From positions 1 through 36,490 of the forward strand of contig JAHHTT010000020.1 in the NCBI GenBank assembly GCA_020024465.1: a DNA stretch of 36,490 nt, read 5' to 3'. Of this stretch, positions 9,760 through 17,246 are shown in pieces. The stretch comes from Odoribacter sp. (GTDB lineage: Bacteria > Bacteroidota > Bacteroidia > Bacteroidales > Marinifilaceae). Made by a program: the position numbers and the translations under genes. The stretch's first letter is position 1. Each line of letters opens with the position of its first letter. Below the pieces are notes generated by a model that was not told where the DNA came from, made no database searches, and saw only the letters and a list, made by a program, of their open reading frames with translations.

Positions 9760-9790
9760 CAAATATATGTATTATACATATAATGTCAAA
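9760..9790 (-). promoter_or_regulatory. Promoter of the MarR-cyclodeaminase-SusCD unit
   Basis: On the minus strand the sequence reads TTTG (9790-9787), 19 bases, then TATATTTG (9767-9760). This fits the Bacteroidota consensus TTTG / TAnnTTTG in both sequence and spacing. Transcription should start near 9754, about 50 bases before the MarR start codon. No comparable promoter was found between the cyclodeaminase gene and susC, so this one may drive all seven genes. Confidence 0.75.
9764..9782. promoter_or_regulatory. Candidate MarR operator, palindrome between promoter boxes
   Basis: TATATGTATTATACATATA is a perfect inverted repeat of two 8-base arms around TTA. It occupies the spacer and part of the -7 box of the MarR promoter, so a bound dimer would block RNA polymerase. 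The position is direct evidence. Binding by the adjacent MarR protein is inferred from family behaviour. Confidence 0.6.
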
Positions 9791-9807
9791 TACCAGACAA
9801 TAAATTT

Positions 9808-9835
9808 AATATGTAAAATATTATTTTTACATATT
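9808..9835. terminator. Hairpin between the DUF486 gene and the MarR promoter
   Basis: AATATGTAAAA and TTTTACATATT form a perfect 11-base-pair stem with a 6-base loop. On the plus strand the hairpin runs into six thymines. It lies 35 bases beyond the end of the minus-strand DUF486 gene, so it could stop transcription of that gene, although the run of T is poor in that direction. The arms contain the same ATGTA/TACAT half-sites as the MarR operator, so it could instead be an outlying operator. Confidence 0.45.
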
Positions 9836-9869
9836 TTTTGAACTTAATTTTGTATTGTAATGGATTGTT

Positions 9870-10241
9870 CTATTTCATAAATACAAAGTAAACAGCCATA
9901 ACAAGGCATATCGCTGCAGCCAGATGATTCCATTTCAAGGTTTCTCCTTGGAAAAATACCATGGTGAAAAATGCAAATATGATGAGGGTGATGACTTCTT
10001 GAATCACTTTTAGTTGTAATAGAGTGAACGGTCCTCCATTGCCCTGGAAACCAATTCTATTGGCTGGAATTTGTAGTGAATATTCAAAAAAAGCCATCCC
10101 CCAGGAGAGCAGAATGATACCTAAAAGGGGCCAATGGGTCGTGATTTTCATTTCGGAAAGTTTCAAATGACCATACCAGGCAAAAGTCATGAAGATATTT
10201 GAAAAAATCAGTAGGATAATAGTATGGAAGGCTTTCATCAT
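9870..10241 (-). CDS. DMT-family small membrane protein (DUF486)
   Basis: A 123-residue protein with four predicted membrane segments: about residues 5-22, 35-52, 72-98 and 105-121. Between them are short charged loops such as LKLSEMKITTHW. The pattern LLSWGMAFFEYSLQIPANRIG with LLQLKVIQEVITLIIF is typical of the DUF486/DMT-like family, four-helix relatives of the drug/metabolite transporter fold. Such half-size proteins may work as dimers, but no substrate is established. It stands alone on the minus strand, divergent from the ATPase gene with about 100 bases between them. Confidence 0.85.
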   Translation of the reverse strand: MMKAFHTIILLIFSNIFMTFAWYGHLKLSEMKITTHWPLLGIILLSWGMAFFEYSLQIPANRIGFQGNGGPFTLLQLKVIQEVITLIIFAFFTMVFFQGETLKWNHLAAAICLVMAVYFVFMK

Positions 10242-10314
10242 TGAATTTGTTTATATTTGATTAGAATATAGAATAAATCGCTTCAAATGGTCCGCTAAAA
10301 TTACAAAAAAATCG

Positions 10315-10322
10315 TAAGTTTG
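10315..10322 (+). promoter_or_regulatory. -7 box for the ATPase-DUF4435 pair
   Basis: TAAGTTTG matches the Bacteroidota -7 consensus TAnnTTTG and ends 20 bases before the ATPase start codon. No good TTTG -33 box is seen at the expected distance, so expression may be weak or need an activator. A second match, TATATTTG at 10252-10259, lies farther upstream. Confidence 0.5.
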
Positions 10323-10342
10323 TCGTATACTATATAAATTAA

Positions 10343-11194
10343 ATGATTGGGTTTATGGAGAATGTTATTTGCAGTATTGAAATTCGGGATTTGTGGCGTA
10401 AATATGATTTTCGTTGGGAAAAGTTGAATCAGGATGTGAATATTTTGATTGGTATAAACGGAAGTGGTAAAACTACTTTGTTTAATATTATTGATTCGGT
10501 GATGATGGCTGATGTAAAAAAACTGAAGGTGTATGGCGTTGATGTGAAAATGGATGTTGGAGGACGTGAAGTGGAATTTCATCAAAAGATGCCGGCTTCG
10601 GAACTGAAAAAAGTATTGGAAGGAGTAAAATACCAGAAAATTAGTACATTTGATGTTCCTTTCAGGGATAGGCCTAAGGCAGGTAAGGAGTATAGTCAGC
10701 TGTATAATGAATTGCATACCATTGTATATGATATTGGTGGAAAGAATCCGTCATTTTCTGATTATCGTCTGAAAGCTACTAATTTCCCGAAAGAAGCTGA
10801 TTGTATTAATAAGCGCATTCGGATGTTGTTTGAGACAGTGGATCGCTTGTTTGTGAAAACCCAGAAAGAGATTAAGATAGATCCCCATACAAATCATTTA
10901 ATATTTATTGATGATGGAGAGGAGATTCCATTGTATAAATTGTCTTCCGGTGAAAAGCAGTTGCTGCTTATTTTGATGCGGGTTTTTTTGATGGAGGAAC
11001 AGCCTTATATATTGTTGATGGATGAGCCTGAAATTTCACTGCATATTGAGTGGCAATATAAATTGTTTGAGGAGATTCGCCGTTTAAATCCGAATTGTCA
11101 AATTATTACATCTACGCATTCGCCCAGTTTGTTCGGAGATGGTTGGGGAGACAAATTGGTTTTTGTTGAAGATTTGATCCAGATGAAAAAGTGA
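10343..11194 (+). CDS. Compact ABC-type AAA ATPase, partner of a DUF4435 protein
   Basis: A 283-residue ATPase of the ABC/SMC-like class (AAA_15/AAA_21). The Walker A motif GINGSGKT is at residues 37-44, the signature LSSGEKQ at 200-206, and Walker B ILLMDEPE at 223-230 (D227, E228). The switch histidine H259 lies in STHSP. Only about 155 residues separate Walker A from the signature, so there is no room for the long coiled coil of SMC or Rad50. The stop codon is 6 bases before the next gene, which encodes a TOPRIM-like DUF4435 protein, so the two proteins probably work as a pair. Similar ATPase-nuclease pairs (OLD, PARIS AriA-AriB) sense or attack foreign or damaged DNA. An alternative start at M5 (10355) is possible. 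Its specific function is unknown. Confidence 0.85.
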   Translation: MIGFMENVICSIEIRDLWRKYDFRWEKLNQDVNILIGINGSGKTTLFNIIDSVMMADVKKLKVYGVDVKMDVGGREVEFHQKMPASELKKVLEGVKYQKISTFDVPFRDRPKAGKEYSQLYNELHTIVYDIGGKNPSFSDYRLKATNFPKEADCINKRIRMLFETVDRLFVKTQKEIKIDPHTNHLIFIDDGEEIPLYKLSSGEKQLLLILMRVFLMEEQPYILLMDEPEISLHIEWQYKLFEEIRRLNPNCQIITSTHSPSLFGDGWGDKLVFVEDLIQMKK

Positions 11195-11200
11195 GAGTAT

Positions 11201-12193
11201 ATGTTGGGAGGCTGTTCAAAAAAAGAAGGAATAGATAAAACGGCATACCGCACAGCTTATTATTCGGCTGCAGCACGACGCTTTGCATTGGATGCCAGGA
11301 TGTTTCGGTGTAGAGCTGCTGTACATGTGGAGAATAAGGATGATATTGCGTTTTGGGGGGCTGTTTTGAAGCATTTCCGGCCGGGGGACAAATTTCATTT
11401 TTTGGCCGGTTCAAGGAATGAATTTGGCCGGGAAACATATGGAGTGACTCAATGTTTGAAATATTTTGATTATTTAAATCCTAATTTCTTTATTTGTATA
11501 GATAGTGATTATCGTTATTTGTTGAGGGAAAGGATGATTAATGTAGAACATTATGTTTTACAGACATATACTTATTCATTTGAAAATCATCATTGTTTTG
11601 CGGAAGGATTGGATGATGTGTGTAGCAGAGCAACTCATATGAAAAATACCGTGTTTGATTTCCGCCGTTTTCTGAAGATGTTTTCGAATATATTATATGA
11701 TCTTTTTGTATGGCATTTGTATTTTCAAAATGCCGACCCAAGTTTATTCAGTCAGGCGGAATTTGATTCATATCTTTGTCTTTCTAATTCGAAAAAAAGA
11801 CCATTGATAACCGAACATGGGGAACCTGTGTTGGAAGAATGGAAAATTAGAATTGAGAAAAAAGTGGAAGCTTTAGGGCGTAAGTATTCTAATGCTGATC
11901 TGGATATTGTAAAGGAAAGGTATCGTGAATTGGGCTTGACTCCGGATAATGTGTATTTGTTCGTTAGAGGGCATAATCTGTACGATTTAGTGTTGCTGCT
12001 GTGTAAAGAAGTTTGTAAATTGTTGCTGAGAAAAGCCAGGAAAAGACAAAATGCACATAGTGAAATGATGAAAGAAGTGTATCGGGGGCGCTATAGTGTG
12101 GATTATGAATTGCGGCAGAATATTAAATATGGGGCCTATTTGCCAATTTGTAAGATAGAGGAAGATGTTATAAATCTATTAGGAAAAAATTAA
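11201..12193 (+). CDS. DUF4435 (TOPRIM-like) protein paired with the upstream ATPase
   Basis: A 330-residue protein of the DUF4435 type. The TOPRIM-like acidic residues are visible. E44 lies in VHVENKDDIAFW (42-52), next to D48, after a hydrophobic strand. D101 and D103 are in FFICIDSDYRY (97-107). A later conserved segment, YSFENHHC (125-132), carries E128. A central helical part and a basic C-terminal segment rich in Arg and Lys (about 275-295) follow. In known systems such as AriB of PARIS and the nuclease half of OLD proteins, this type of domain cuts nucleic acid using metal ions. Here the acidic residues are present, so activity is plausible but unproven. It starts 6 bases after the ATPase stop codon. 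The N-terminal 35 residues look unconserved, and translation could start later, for example at M34. Confidence 0.8.
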   Translation: MLGGCSKKEGIDKTAYRTAYYSAAARRFALDARMFRCRAAVHVENKDDIAFWGAVLKHFRPGDKFHFLAGSRNEFGRETYGVTQCLKYFDYLNPNFFICIDSDYRYLLRERMINVEHYVLQTYTYSFENHHCFAEGLDDVCSRATHMKNTVFDFRRFLKMFSNILYDLFVWHLYFQNADPSLFSQAEFDSYLCLSNSKKRPLITEHGEPVLEEWKIRIEKKVEALGRKYSNADLDIVKERYRELGLTPDNVYLFVRGHNLYDLVLLLCKEVCKLLLRKARKRQNAHSEMMKEVYRGRYSVDYELRQNIKYGAYLPICKIEEDVINLLGKN

Positions 12194-12198
12194 TTTTG
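12191..12198 (+). promoter_or_regulatory. -7 box for ruvB overlapping the DUF4435 stop codon
   Basis: TAATTTTG matches TAnnTTTG, and its first three bases are the TAA stop of the preceding gene. It ends 37 bases before the ruvB start. No TTTG is seen at the ideal -33 position. ruvB may therefore have its own start site as well as read-through from the ATPase pair. Confidence 0.45.
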
Positions 12199-12235
12199 CG
12201 AAACAAAAGAGGGGTAAAATACAAATGGATGAGCT

Positions 12236-13264
12236 ATGAATGAATTTGATATCAGGGATAATACTTTAAAGGAATCTGACTGTGAGTTTGAGCGGGCGTT
12301 GAGGCCTCTGAATTTTGGAGATTTTCAAGGGCAAAAGAAAATAGTCGAAAACCTTGAAATTTTTGTAAGAGCTGCCAAGATGCGTAGGGAATCGTTGGAT
12401 CATGTCATTTTACATGGGCCTCCAGGTTTGGGTAAAACGACATTGTCTACGATTATTGCCAATGAATTGGGAGTTGGTATAAAGGTGACGTCTGGTCCTG
12501 TATTGGATAAGCCAGGAGATTTGGCTGGATTATTGACAAATTTGGAGGAAAATGATGTTTTGTTTATCGATGAGATTCATCGTTTGAGTCCGCTTGTTGA
12601 AGAATATCTGTATTCTGCAATGGAAGATTATCGTATTGATATAATGATAGATAAGGGTCCTGCTGCACGTTCTGTGCAAATTCAGATAAATCCTTTTACT
12701 TTGATAGGAGCGACAACTCGTAGTGGGTTGTTGACAGCTCCTTTGCGTGCTCGTTTTGGCATTAACTGCCATTTGGAATATTATGATATAGGTGTGTTGA
12801 CGGGGATAGTCAACCGTTCTGCTTCGATTCTGAATGTTGGTATAACTTCTCAGGCAGCGCAAGAGATTGCTTCCCGTAGCCGTGGCACACCACGTATAGC
12901 GAATGCATTGTTGCGAAGGGTAAGAGATTTTGCGATGGTGAAAGGGAATGGAGAGATTGATCATGAGATTACAAAATATGCTTTGGAAGCTTTGAATATC
13001 GATAAATATGGGTTGGATGAGATGGATAATAAAATTTTGTTGACTATTATAGAGAAATTTAAAGGAGGTCCTGTTGGATTAACTACGATTGCAACGGCAG
13101 TTGGAGAGGATGCCGGTACATTGGAAGAAGTTTATGAGCCGTTTTTAATAAAAGAGGGCTTTTTAAAGCGCACTCCACGGGGACGTGAAGTTACGGAGTT
13201 GGCGTATAAGCATTTAGGTAAAGATATTGATAAAATAAAAGATGTTCAGATGTGTTTGTTTTGA
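12236..13264 (+). CDS. ruvB: Holliday junction branch-migration helicase subunit RuvB
   Basis: A 342-residue RuvB. The AAA+ core has Walker A GPPGLGKTT (residues 61-69), Walker B LFIDEIH (109-115), sensor 1 GATTR (158-162) and the arginine-containing PLRARFG segment (169-175). The lid follows, and then a C-terminal winged-helix domain with GGPVGLTTIATAVGED. Together with RuvA, RuvB hexamers drive branch migration of Holliday junctions in recombination repair. Length and motifs are standard. It follows the DUF4435 gene by 42 bases and is followed by rprX with its own promoter. Confidence 0.97.
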   Translation: MNEFDIRDNTLKESDCEFERALRPLNFGDFQGQKKIVENLEIFVRAAKMRRESLDHVILHGPPGLGKTTLSTIIANELGVGIKVTSGPVLDKPGDLAGLLTNLEENDVLFIDEIHRLSPLVEEYLYSAMEDYRIDIMIDKGPAARSVQIQINPFTLIGATTRSGLLTAPLRARFGINCHLEYYDIGVLTGIVNRSASILNVGITSQAAQEIASRSRGTPRIANALLRRVRDFAMVKGNGEIDHEITKYALEALNIDKYGLDEMDNKILLTIIEKFKGGPVGLTTIATAVGEDAGTLEEVYEPFLIKEGFLKRTPRGREVTELAYKHLGKDIDKIKDVQMCLF

Positions 13265-13269
13265 TAATG

Positions 13270-13300
13270 TTTGATACAGGGTGTTGTAAAATTATTTTTG
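13270..13300 (+). promoter_or_regulatory. Promoter of rprX-rprY
   Basis: TTTG (13270-13273), 19 bases, then TATTTTTG (13293-13300): both boxes and the spacing fit the Bacteroidota housekeeping promoter exactly. Transcription should begin near 13306, about 50 bases before the rprX start codon. Confidence 0.75.
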
Positions 13301-13358
13301 TAGGTTAAACTCTGTTAAGTATGTAGTGGTGTAATCTGGAAGTGTTAAATTTGTGGGT

Positions 13359-14885
13359 ATGAGAAAGAAGCAAATCATCATATTAGGTGTTGTTATGGGT
13401 ATTGCCTTGTTGGGCTTGATATTTACGCAGGCTCGATATTTCCAGACTGCTTTTAGATTGAAAAAAGCTCAGTTTGACTATTTGGTAAACAAATCAGTAG
13501 ATCAAGTGCTGAATATTCTTGACAAGCAGATGAATGTGAAAGAACAGGCAAATGCAATATGTGAGAAGGGGGAGAAAATGATACATGAAGTACCTTTTGG
13601 ATTGGGGATGGAAGCTTCGGCCCATAATATGAATATTGTGATTGATTATGCGGATACTCCGTTGAAATATGGAGAAAAAGGAACATCTGTCAATGATGTG
13701 TTCGGGCAGAAAGGAAATAAAGGATTATTGAATTCTATTGAAAAATCGAGACAGGCATTAAAGAAAAAGTTTGGGAAAAAATATGATTTGGTAGTTGTGA
13801 ATAAAGAGTATGATTCTCCAAATTTGGAAGTTCAATTGGAAGAGGTGGATTTTGCTAAAATTATTAGAGAATGCTTAAATAAAAATGGAATAACGAATGA
13901 TTTTGAATTTGCTGTGAAAGAGAGAGAACGTTTTATTTTAATGTCTCCTCATTTTTTTAATAGCAGTTCGGATTATTCATATCATTGGCGGTTGTCTATA
14001 GATGAAGTGTCAAATGGGACAACATTATTTATAATATTTCCGGAAGAGTTCCATGATTGGGTCTCATCGATTTATATGGTGTTGCCCAGCTTGTTGATTA
14101 CATTATTGTTAGTTGCTTGCTTTGTGTTTTGTATCATGGAAATTGTAAAGCAAAAAAAGATGTCAGTGATTAAGAATGATTTTATTAATAATATGACTCA
14201 TGAGTTTAAGACTCCAATAGCAACAATTTCTTTGGCGGCTCAAATGCTTAAAGATGGAGTTGTCAGTCACTCTGCTGAAAGTGTTGATCGTGTTGCCGGT
14301 ATTATTCGGGATGAAAGTAAGCGTTTGACATTTCAAGTGGAAAAGGTGTTGCAGACGGCATTGTTTACAGAGACTCGTATGAAATTGAAGTTGAGGAATG
14401 TTAATCTAAATGAGATAGTGGAAGGACTGGCAGCTAAGTTTAGTTTACGGGTAGAGGATAAAGGTGGTAAATTATTCTGTTATCCCAATGCGGAGCATGA
14501 TGAAGTGTATGCTGATGAAGTGCATATTACAAATGTTGTATCAAATTTGTTGGATAATGCGATAAAATATTGTGCAAAAACACCGGAGATTAGTATTAGT
14601 ACGAATAATAGAGGTGACAATATTATAATAAGTGTTGTAGATAATGGCATAGGAATTGCAGCAAAAGAACAGAAAATGATCTTTGAGAGGTTTTACAGAG
14701 TTTCTACCGGAAATCTTCATGATGTAAAAGGCTTTGGATTGGGATTGTCTTACGTAAAGACCATAGTGGAAGCTCATGGTGGTCATATTGAGGTAGAAAG
14801 TGAAGAAGGTAATGGGAGTTGTTTTAATGTTATCTTGCCCTTGGCTGCAAAAAAACAAAAGGTGAAGAAAACTTTATTTTTTTAA
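13359..14885 (+). CDS. rprX: RprX-type sensor histidine kinase
   Basis: About 508 residues from ATG 13359; a GTG two codons earlier is also open, but ATG is preferred. Numbers below count from that GTG. Membrane helix 1 is at about 8-27 and helix 2 at about 237-265, with a periplasmic sensing domain of about 205 residues between them. The DHp helix follows directly, with MTHEFKTPI and phospho-acceptor H283, so no HAMP domain is present. The ATPase part has the N box with N398 and N402 in SNLLDNAIKY, the G1 box DNGIG (430-434) and the G2 box GFGLGLS (460-466). It presumably phosphorylates the response regulator encoded 41 bases downstream. Layout and sequence fit RprX of Bacteroides, originally linked to tetracycline-resistance regulation. 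Confidence 0.88.
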   Translation: MRKKQIIILGVVMGIALLGLIFTQARYFQTAFRLKKAQFDYLVNKSVDQVLNILDKQMNVKEQANAICEKGEKMIHEVPFGLGMEASAHNMNIVIDYADTPLKYGEKGTSVNDVFGQKGNKGLLNSIEKSRQALKKKFGKKYDLVVVNKEYDSPNLEVQLEEVDFAKIIRECLNKNGITNDFEFAVKERERFILMSPHFFNSSSDYSYHWRLSIDEVSNGTTLFIIFPEEFHDWVSSIYMVLPSLLITLLLVACFVFCIMEIVKQKKMSVIKNDFINNMTHEFKTPIATISLAAQMLKDGVVSHSAESVDRVAGIIRDESKRLTFQVEKVLQTALFTETRMKLKLRNVNLNEIVEGLAAKFSLRVEDKGGKLFCYPNAEHDEVYADEVHITNVVSNLLDNAIKYCAKTPEISISTNNRGDNIIISVVDNGIGIAAKEQKMIFERFYRVSTGNLHDVKGFGLGLSYVKTIVEAHGGHIEVESEEGNGSCFNVILPLAAKKQKVKKTLFF

Positions 14886-14926
14886 TATGTATCTTTTCAA
14901 AGATTTGAATTAAATACTTAATAGTT

Positions 14927-15616
14927 ATGGAAGAGAAAATAAAAATTTTGTTAGCAGAAGATGATACTAATTTGGGGATGCTTCTGAAGGAATATTTAAG
15001 AGCGAAAGGTTTTGATGCCGTGTTGTGTGAGGATGGTGAAATTGCTTATGATGCTTTTTTGAATCAACCTTTTGATATTTGTATATTTGACGTTATGATG
15101 CCTAAAAAAGATGGTTTTACATTGGCGAAGGAAGTTCGTCAGATTAATAGTGAAATCCCAATTATATTTTTGACAGCCAAGAATATGAAAGAAGATGTTC
15201 TGGAAGGTTTTAAAATAGGGGCTGATGATTATATGAGCAAACCGTTTTCAATGGAGGAATTGTTATTGCGTATTGAAGCAGTATTGCGTCGTTCTTCAGG
15301 TTTAAAACCTGAAGATGAACAAGAAATATTTAAAATCGGTAAATTAACCTTTAATTCAAAGAAGCAAACTTTGAGTGATGGTGTCGAAGACCAGAAATTG
15401 ACAACTAAGGAGTCGGAATTGTTGAAATTGCTGTGTCTGAATGTAAACAAAGTGTTGGAGAGAAATTATGCATTAAAAAATATTTGGGCTGATGATAATT
15501 ATTTTAATGCAAGAAGTATGGATGTGTATATTACAAAATTACGTAAGCATTTGAAAAAGGACCCGTCTGTAGAGATTATAAATGTTCATGGGAAAGGGTA
15601 TAAGCTAATTCTGTGA
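14927..15616 (+). CDS. rprY: RprY-type response regulator (OmpR family)
   Basis: A 229-residue response regulator. The receiver domain has the acidic pocket E11-D12-D13, phospho-acceptor D55 in ICIFDVMMPKKDG, T83 in FLTAK and K105 in SKPFS. A linker leads to an OmpR/PhoB winged-helix DNA-binding domain at about residues 130-229, with the segments TTKESELLKLLC and MDVYITKLRKHLKK and a final GKGYKL. It is encoded just after rprX and is surely its partner. RprY in Bacteroides and Porphyromonas has been connected with stress and sodium-dependent metabolism. The DNA targets in this strain cannot be seen here. Confidence 0.9.
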   Translation: MEEKIKILLAEDDTNLGMLLKEYLRAKGFDAVLCEDGEIAYDAFLNQPFDICIFDVMMPKKDGFTLAKEVRQINSEIPIIFLTAKNMKEDVLEGFKIGADDYMSKPFSMEELLLRIEAVLRRSSGLKPEDEQEIFKIGKLTFNSKKQTLSDGVEDQKLTTKESELLKLLCLNVNKVLERNYALKNIWADDNYFNARSMDVYITKLRKHLKKDPSVEIINVHGKGYKLIL

Positions 15617-15643
15617 TTTAAAAAACGATTTTATGAATATATA

Positions 15644-15689
15644 AGGTTAAAGGTTGAAAATCTTTCCAAAGACTTTCAACCTTTAACCT
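15644..15689 (+). terminator. Terminator after rprY
   Basis: AGGTTAAAGGTTGAAA (15644-15659) pairs perfectly with TTTCAACCTTTAACCT (15674-15689), a 16-base-pair stem. The 14-base loop itself contains TCTTT/AAAGA. A T-rich stretch follows. It separates rprXY from the cysS operon. Confidence 0.8.
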
Positions 15690-15733
15690 ATTTTATTACC
15701 TTGTTTTTGCTTTTTTATCTATGAAAGTTTTTT

Positions 15734-15741
15734 TATCTTTA
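15734..15741 (+). promoter_or_regulatory. -7 box of the cysS operon
   Basis: TATCTTTA matches TAnnTTTG except for the last base. Transcription would begin near 15748. That is too close to the ATG at 15753 for a normal leader and supports the ATG at 15765 as the cysS start. Confidence 0.45.
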
Positions 15742-15764
15742 CCGAACAAATAATGTATGTTAAG

Positions 15765-17240
15765 ATGGATAATAAATTGAATATATATAACACTCTTTCG
15801 AGGCGTAAAGAAGTGTTTGAGCCGATCACTCCCCCATTTGTGGGATTGTATGTTTGTGGACCAACTGTTTATGGAGATGCTCATTTGGGACATGCTCGTC
15901 CTGCGATTACATTTGATTTGGTTTTTAGGTATTTGCAATACCTTGGATACAAGGTGAGGTACGTGCGGAATATTACGGATGTGGGGCATTTGATGAATGA
16001 TGGTGATGATGGTGAAGATAAGATAGAAAAGAAAGCGAGATTGGAGCAACTGGAGCCAATGGAGGTTGTGCAATTTTATACAAATCGTTATCATAAAAAT
16101 ATGGAGCAATTGAATACATTGTCTCCCAGTATTGAACCGCATGCTTCCGGACATATCATTGAGCAGATGGAATTGGTAAAAAAGATTTTAAGTAATGGTT
16201 TTGCTTATGAAAGTGATGGGAATATCTATTTTGATGTCGAGGCTTATAATAAAAAGTATGATTATGGTAAATTGTCTGGTCGTAAGGTAGATGAATTATT
16301 AGCCAATACACGACAATTGGATGGGCAGGACGGTAAACACAATCCTGCAGATTTTGCTTTGTGGAAAAAAGCAACACCTGAGCATATTATGCGATGGCCT
16401 TCGCCTTGGGGAAATGGATTTCCGGGATGGCATTTGGAGTGTTCTTGTATGAGTCAAAAATATTTGGGAGATTATTTTGATATTCATGGCGGTGGCTTGG
16501 ATTTGCAATTCCCTCATCATGAATGTGAGATTGCACAAAGTACTGCTGCATATGGACATGAGGCTGTAAAATATTGGATGCACAATAATATGGTGACGAT
16601 AAACGGTAAGAAAATGGGGAAATCATTAGGTAATTTTATTACCTTGGATCAATTGTTTTCTGGAGAGAACGAAGTGTTGGAACAGGCTTATTCTCCTATG
16701 ACAATCCGTTTCTTTATTTTACAGGCGCATTATCGTAGTCCTCTTGATTTTTCAAATGATGCTTTAAAAGCCGCCCAGAAAGGCTATGAACGTTTGATGT
16801 CAGCAGTGAATGCATTGAATAAAGTGAAGGCCGGTGCTGATAATACAGTGGATATTGATATATTGGTAGCAGAATGTTTTGAAGCTATTAATGATGATTT
16901 GAATACACCGGTTTTGATTTCTCGTTTGTTTGATGGAGTGAAAATAATAAATTCTCTTGTTGCTGGCAGTGAGAAGATAAGTGTGGAAAATTTGAACAAA
17001 TTAAAAAAATTATATCACGATTTTGTATTTGATATATTAGGATTGAAGGCAGAGGTAGAAGCCGTGAGTAAAGATCATGAAGTATTAGGTAATATTTTGG
17101 ATATGGTGATGGCTATTCGAGCAGAGGCAAAACAAAAGAAAGATTGGGAGACTTCTGATAAAATACGGGACGAATTGAAAATAGCAGGAGTAATTGTGAA
17201 AGATACGAAAGATGGATATGAATGGGAATTAGAAAGTTAA
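15765..17240 (+). CDS. cysS: Cysteinyl-tRNA synthetase
   Basis: A 491-residue class I synthetase from ATG 15765; an in-frame ATG at 15753 would add four residues. Motifs are numbered from 15765. The zinc-binding C31 is in YVCGPTVY, the HIGH motif reads HLGH (40-43), a second zinc ligand C226 is in WHLECSCM, and PHHECE carries further ligands. The KMSKS loop is KMGKS (283-287), followed by LGNFI. A DALR anticodon-binding domain and a C-terminal helical part with KDWETSDKIRDEL complete the protein. It charges tRNA-Cys in the cytoplasm. It is the first gene of a five-gene operon and is followed after 6 bases by the cyclase lipoprotein. Confidence 0.97.
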   Translation: MDNKLNIYNTLSRRKEVFEPITPPFVGLYVCGPTVYGDAHLGHARPAITFDLVFRYLQYLGYKVRYVRNITDVGHLMNDGDDGEDKIEKKARLEQLEPMEVVQFYTNRYHKNMEQLNTLSPSIEPHASGHIIEQMELVKKILSNGFAYESDGNIYFDVEAYNKKYDYGKLSGRKVDELLANTRQLDGQDGKHNPADFALWKKATPEHIMRWPSPWGNGFPGWHLECSCMSQKYLGDYFDIHGGGLDLQFPHHECEIAQSTAAYGHEAVKYWMHNNMVTINGKKMGKSLGNFITLDQLFSGENEVLEQAYSPMTIRFFILQAHYRSPLDFSNDALKAAQKGYERLMSAVNALNKVKAGADNTVDIDILVAECFEAINDDLNTPVLISRLFDGVKIINSLVAGSEKISVENLNKLKKLYHDFVFDILGLKAEVEAVSKDHEVLGNILDMVMAIRAEAKQKKDWETSDKIRDELKIAGVIVKDTKDGYEWELES

Positions 17241-17246
17241 AGTAAT

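Noticed and set aside
10301..10717. Open frame of 138 codons on the minus strand over the ATPase start
   Set aside because: Low-complexity His/Ile/Phe-rich translation, antisense to the Walker A region of a clear ATPase.
10343..12193. Calling the ATPase-DUF4435 pair a true PARIS system
   Set aside because: The gene types match in outline, but the ATPase is much shorter than I would expect for AriA and the genomic setting is core. Only the looser statement of a PARIS/OLD-like pair is supported.
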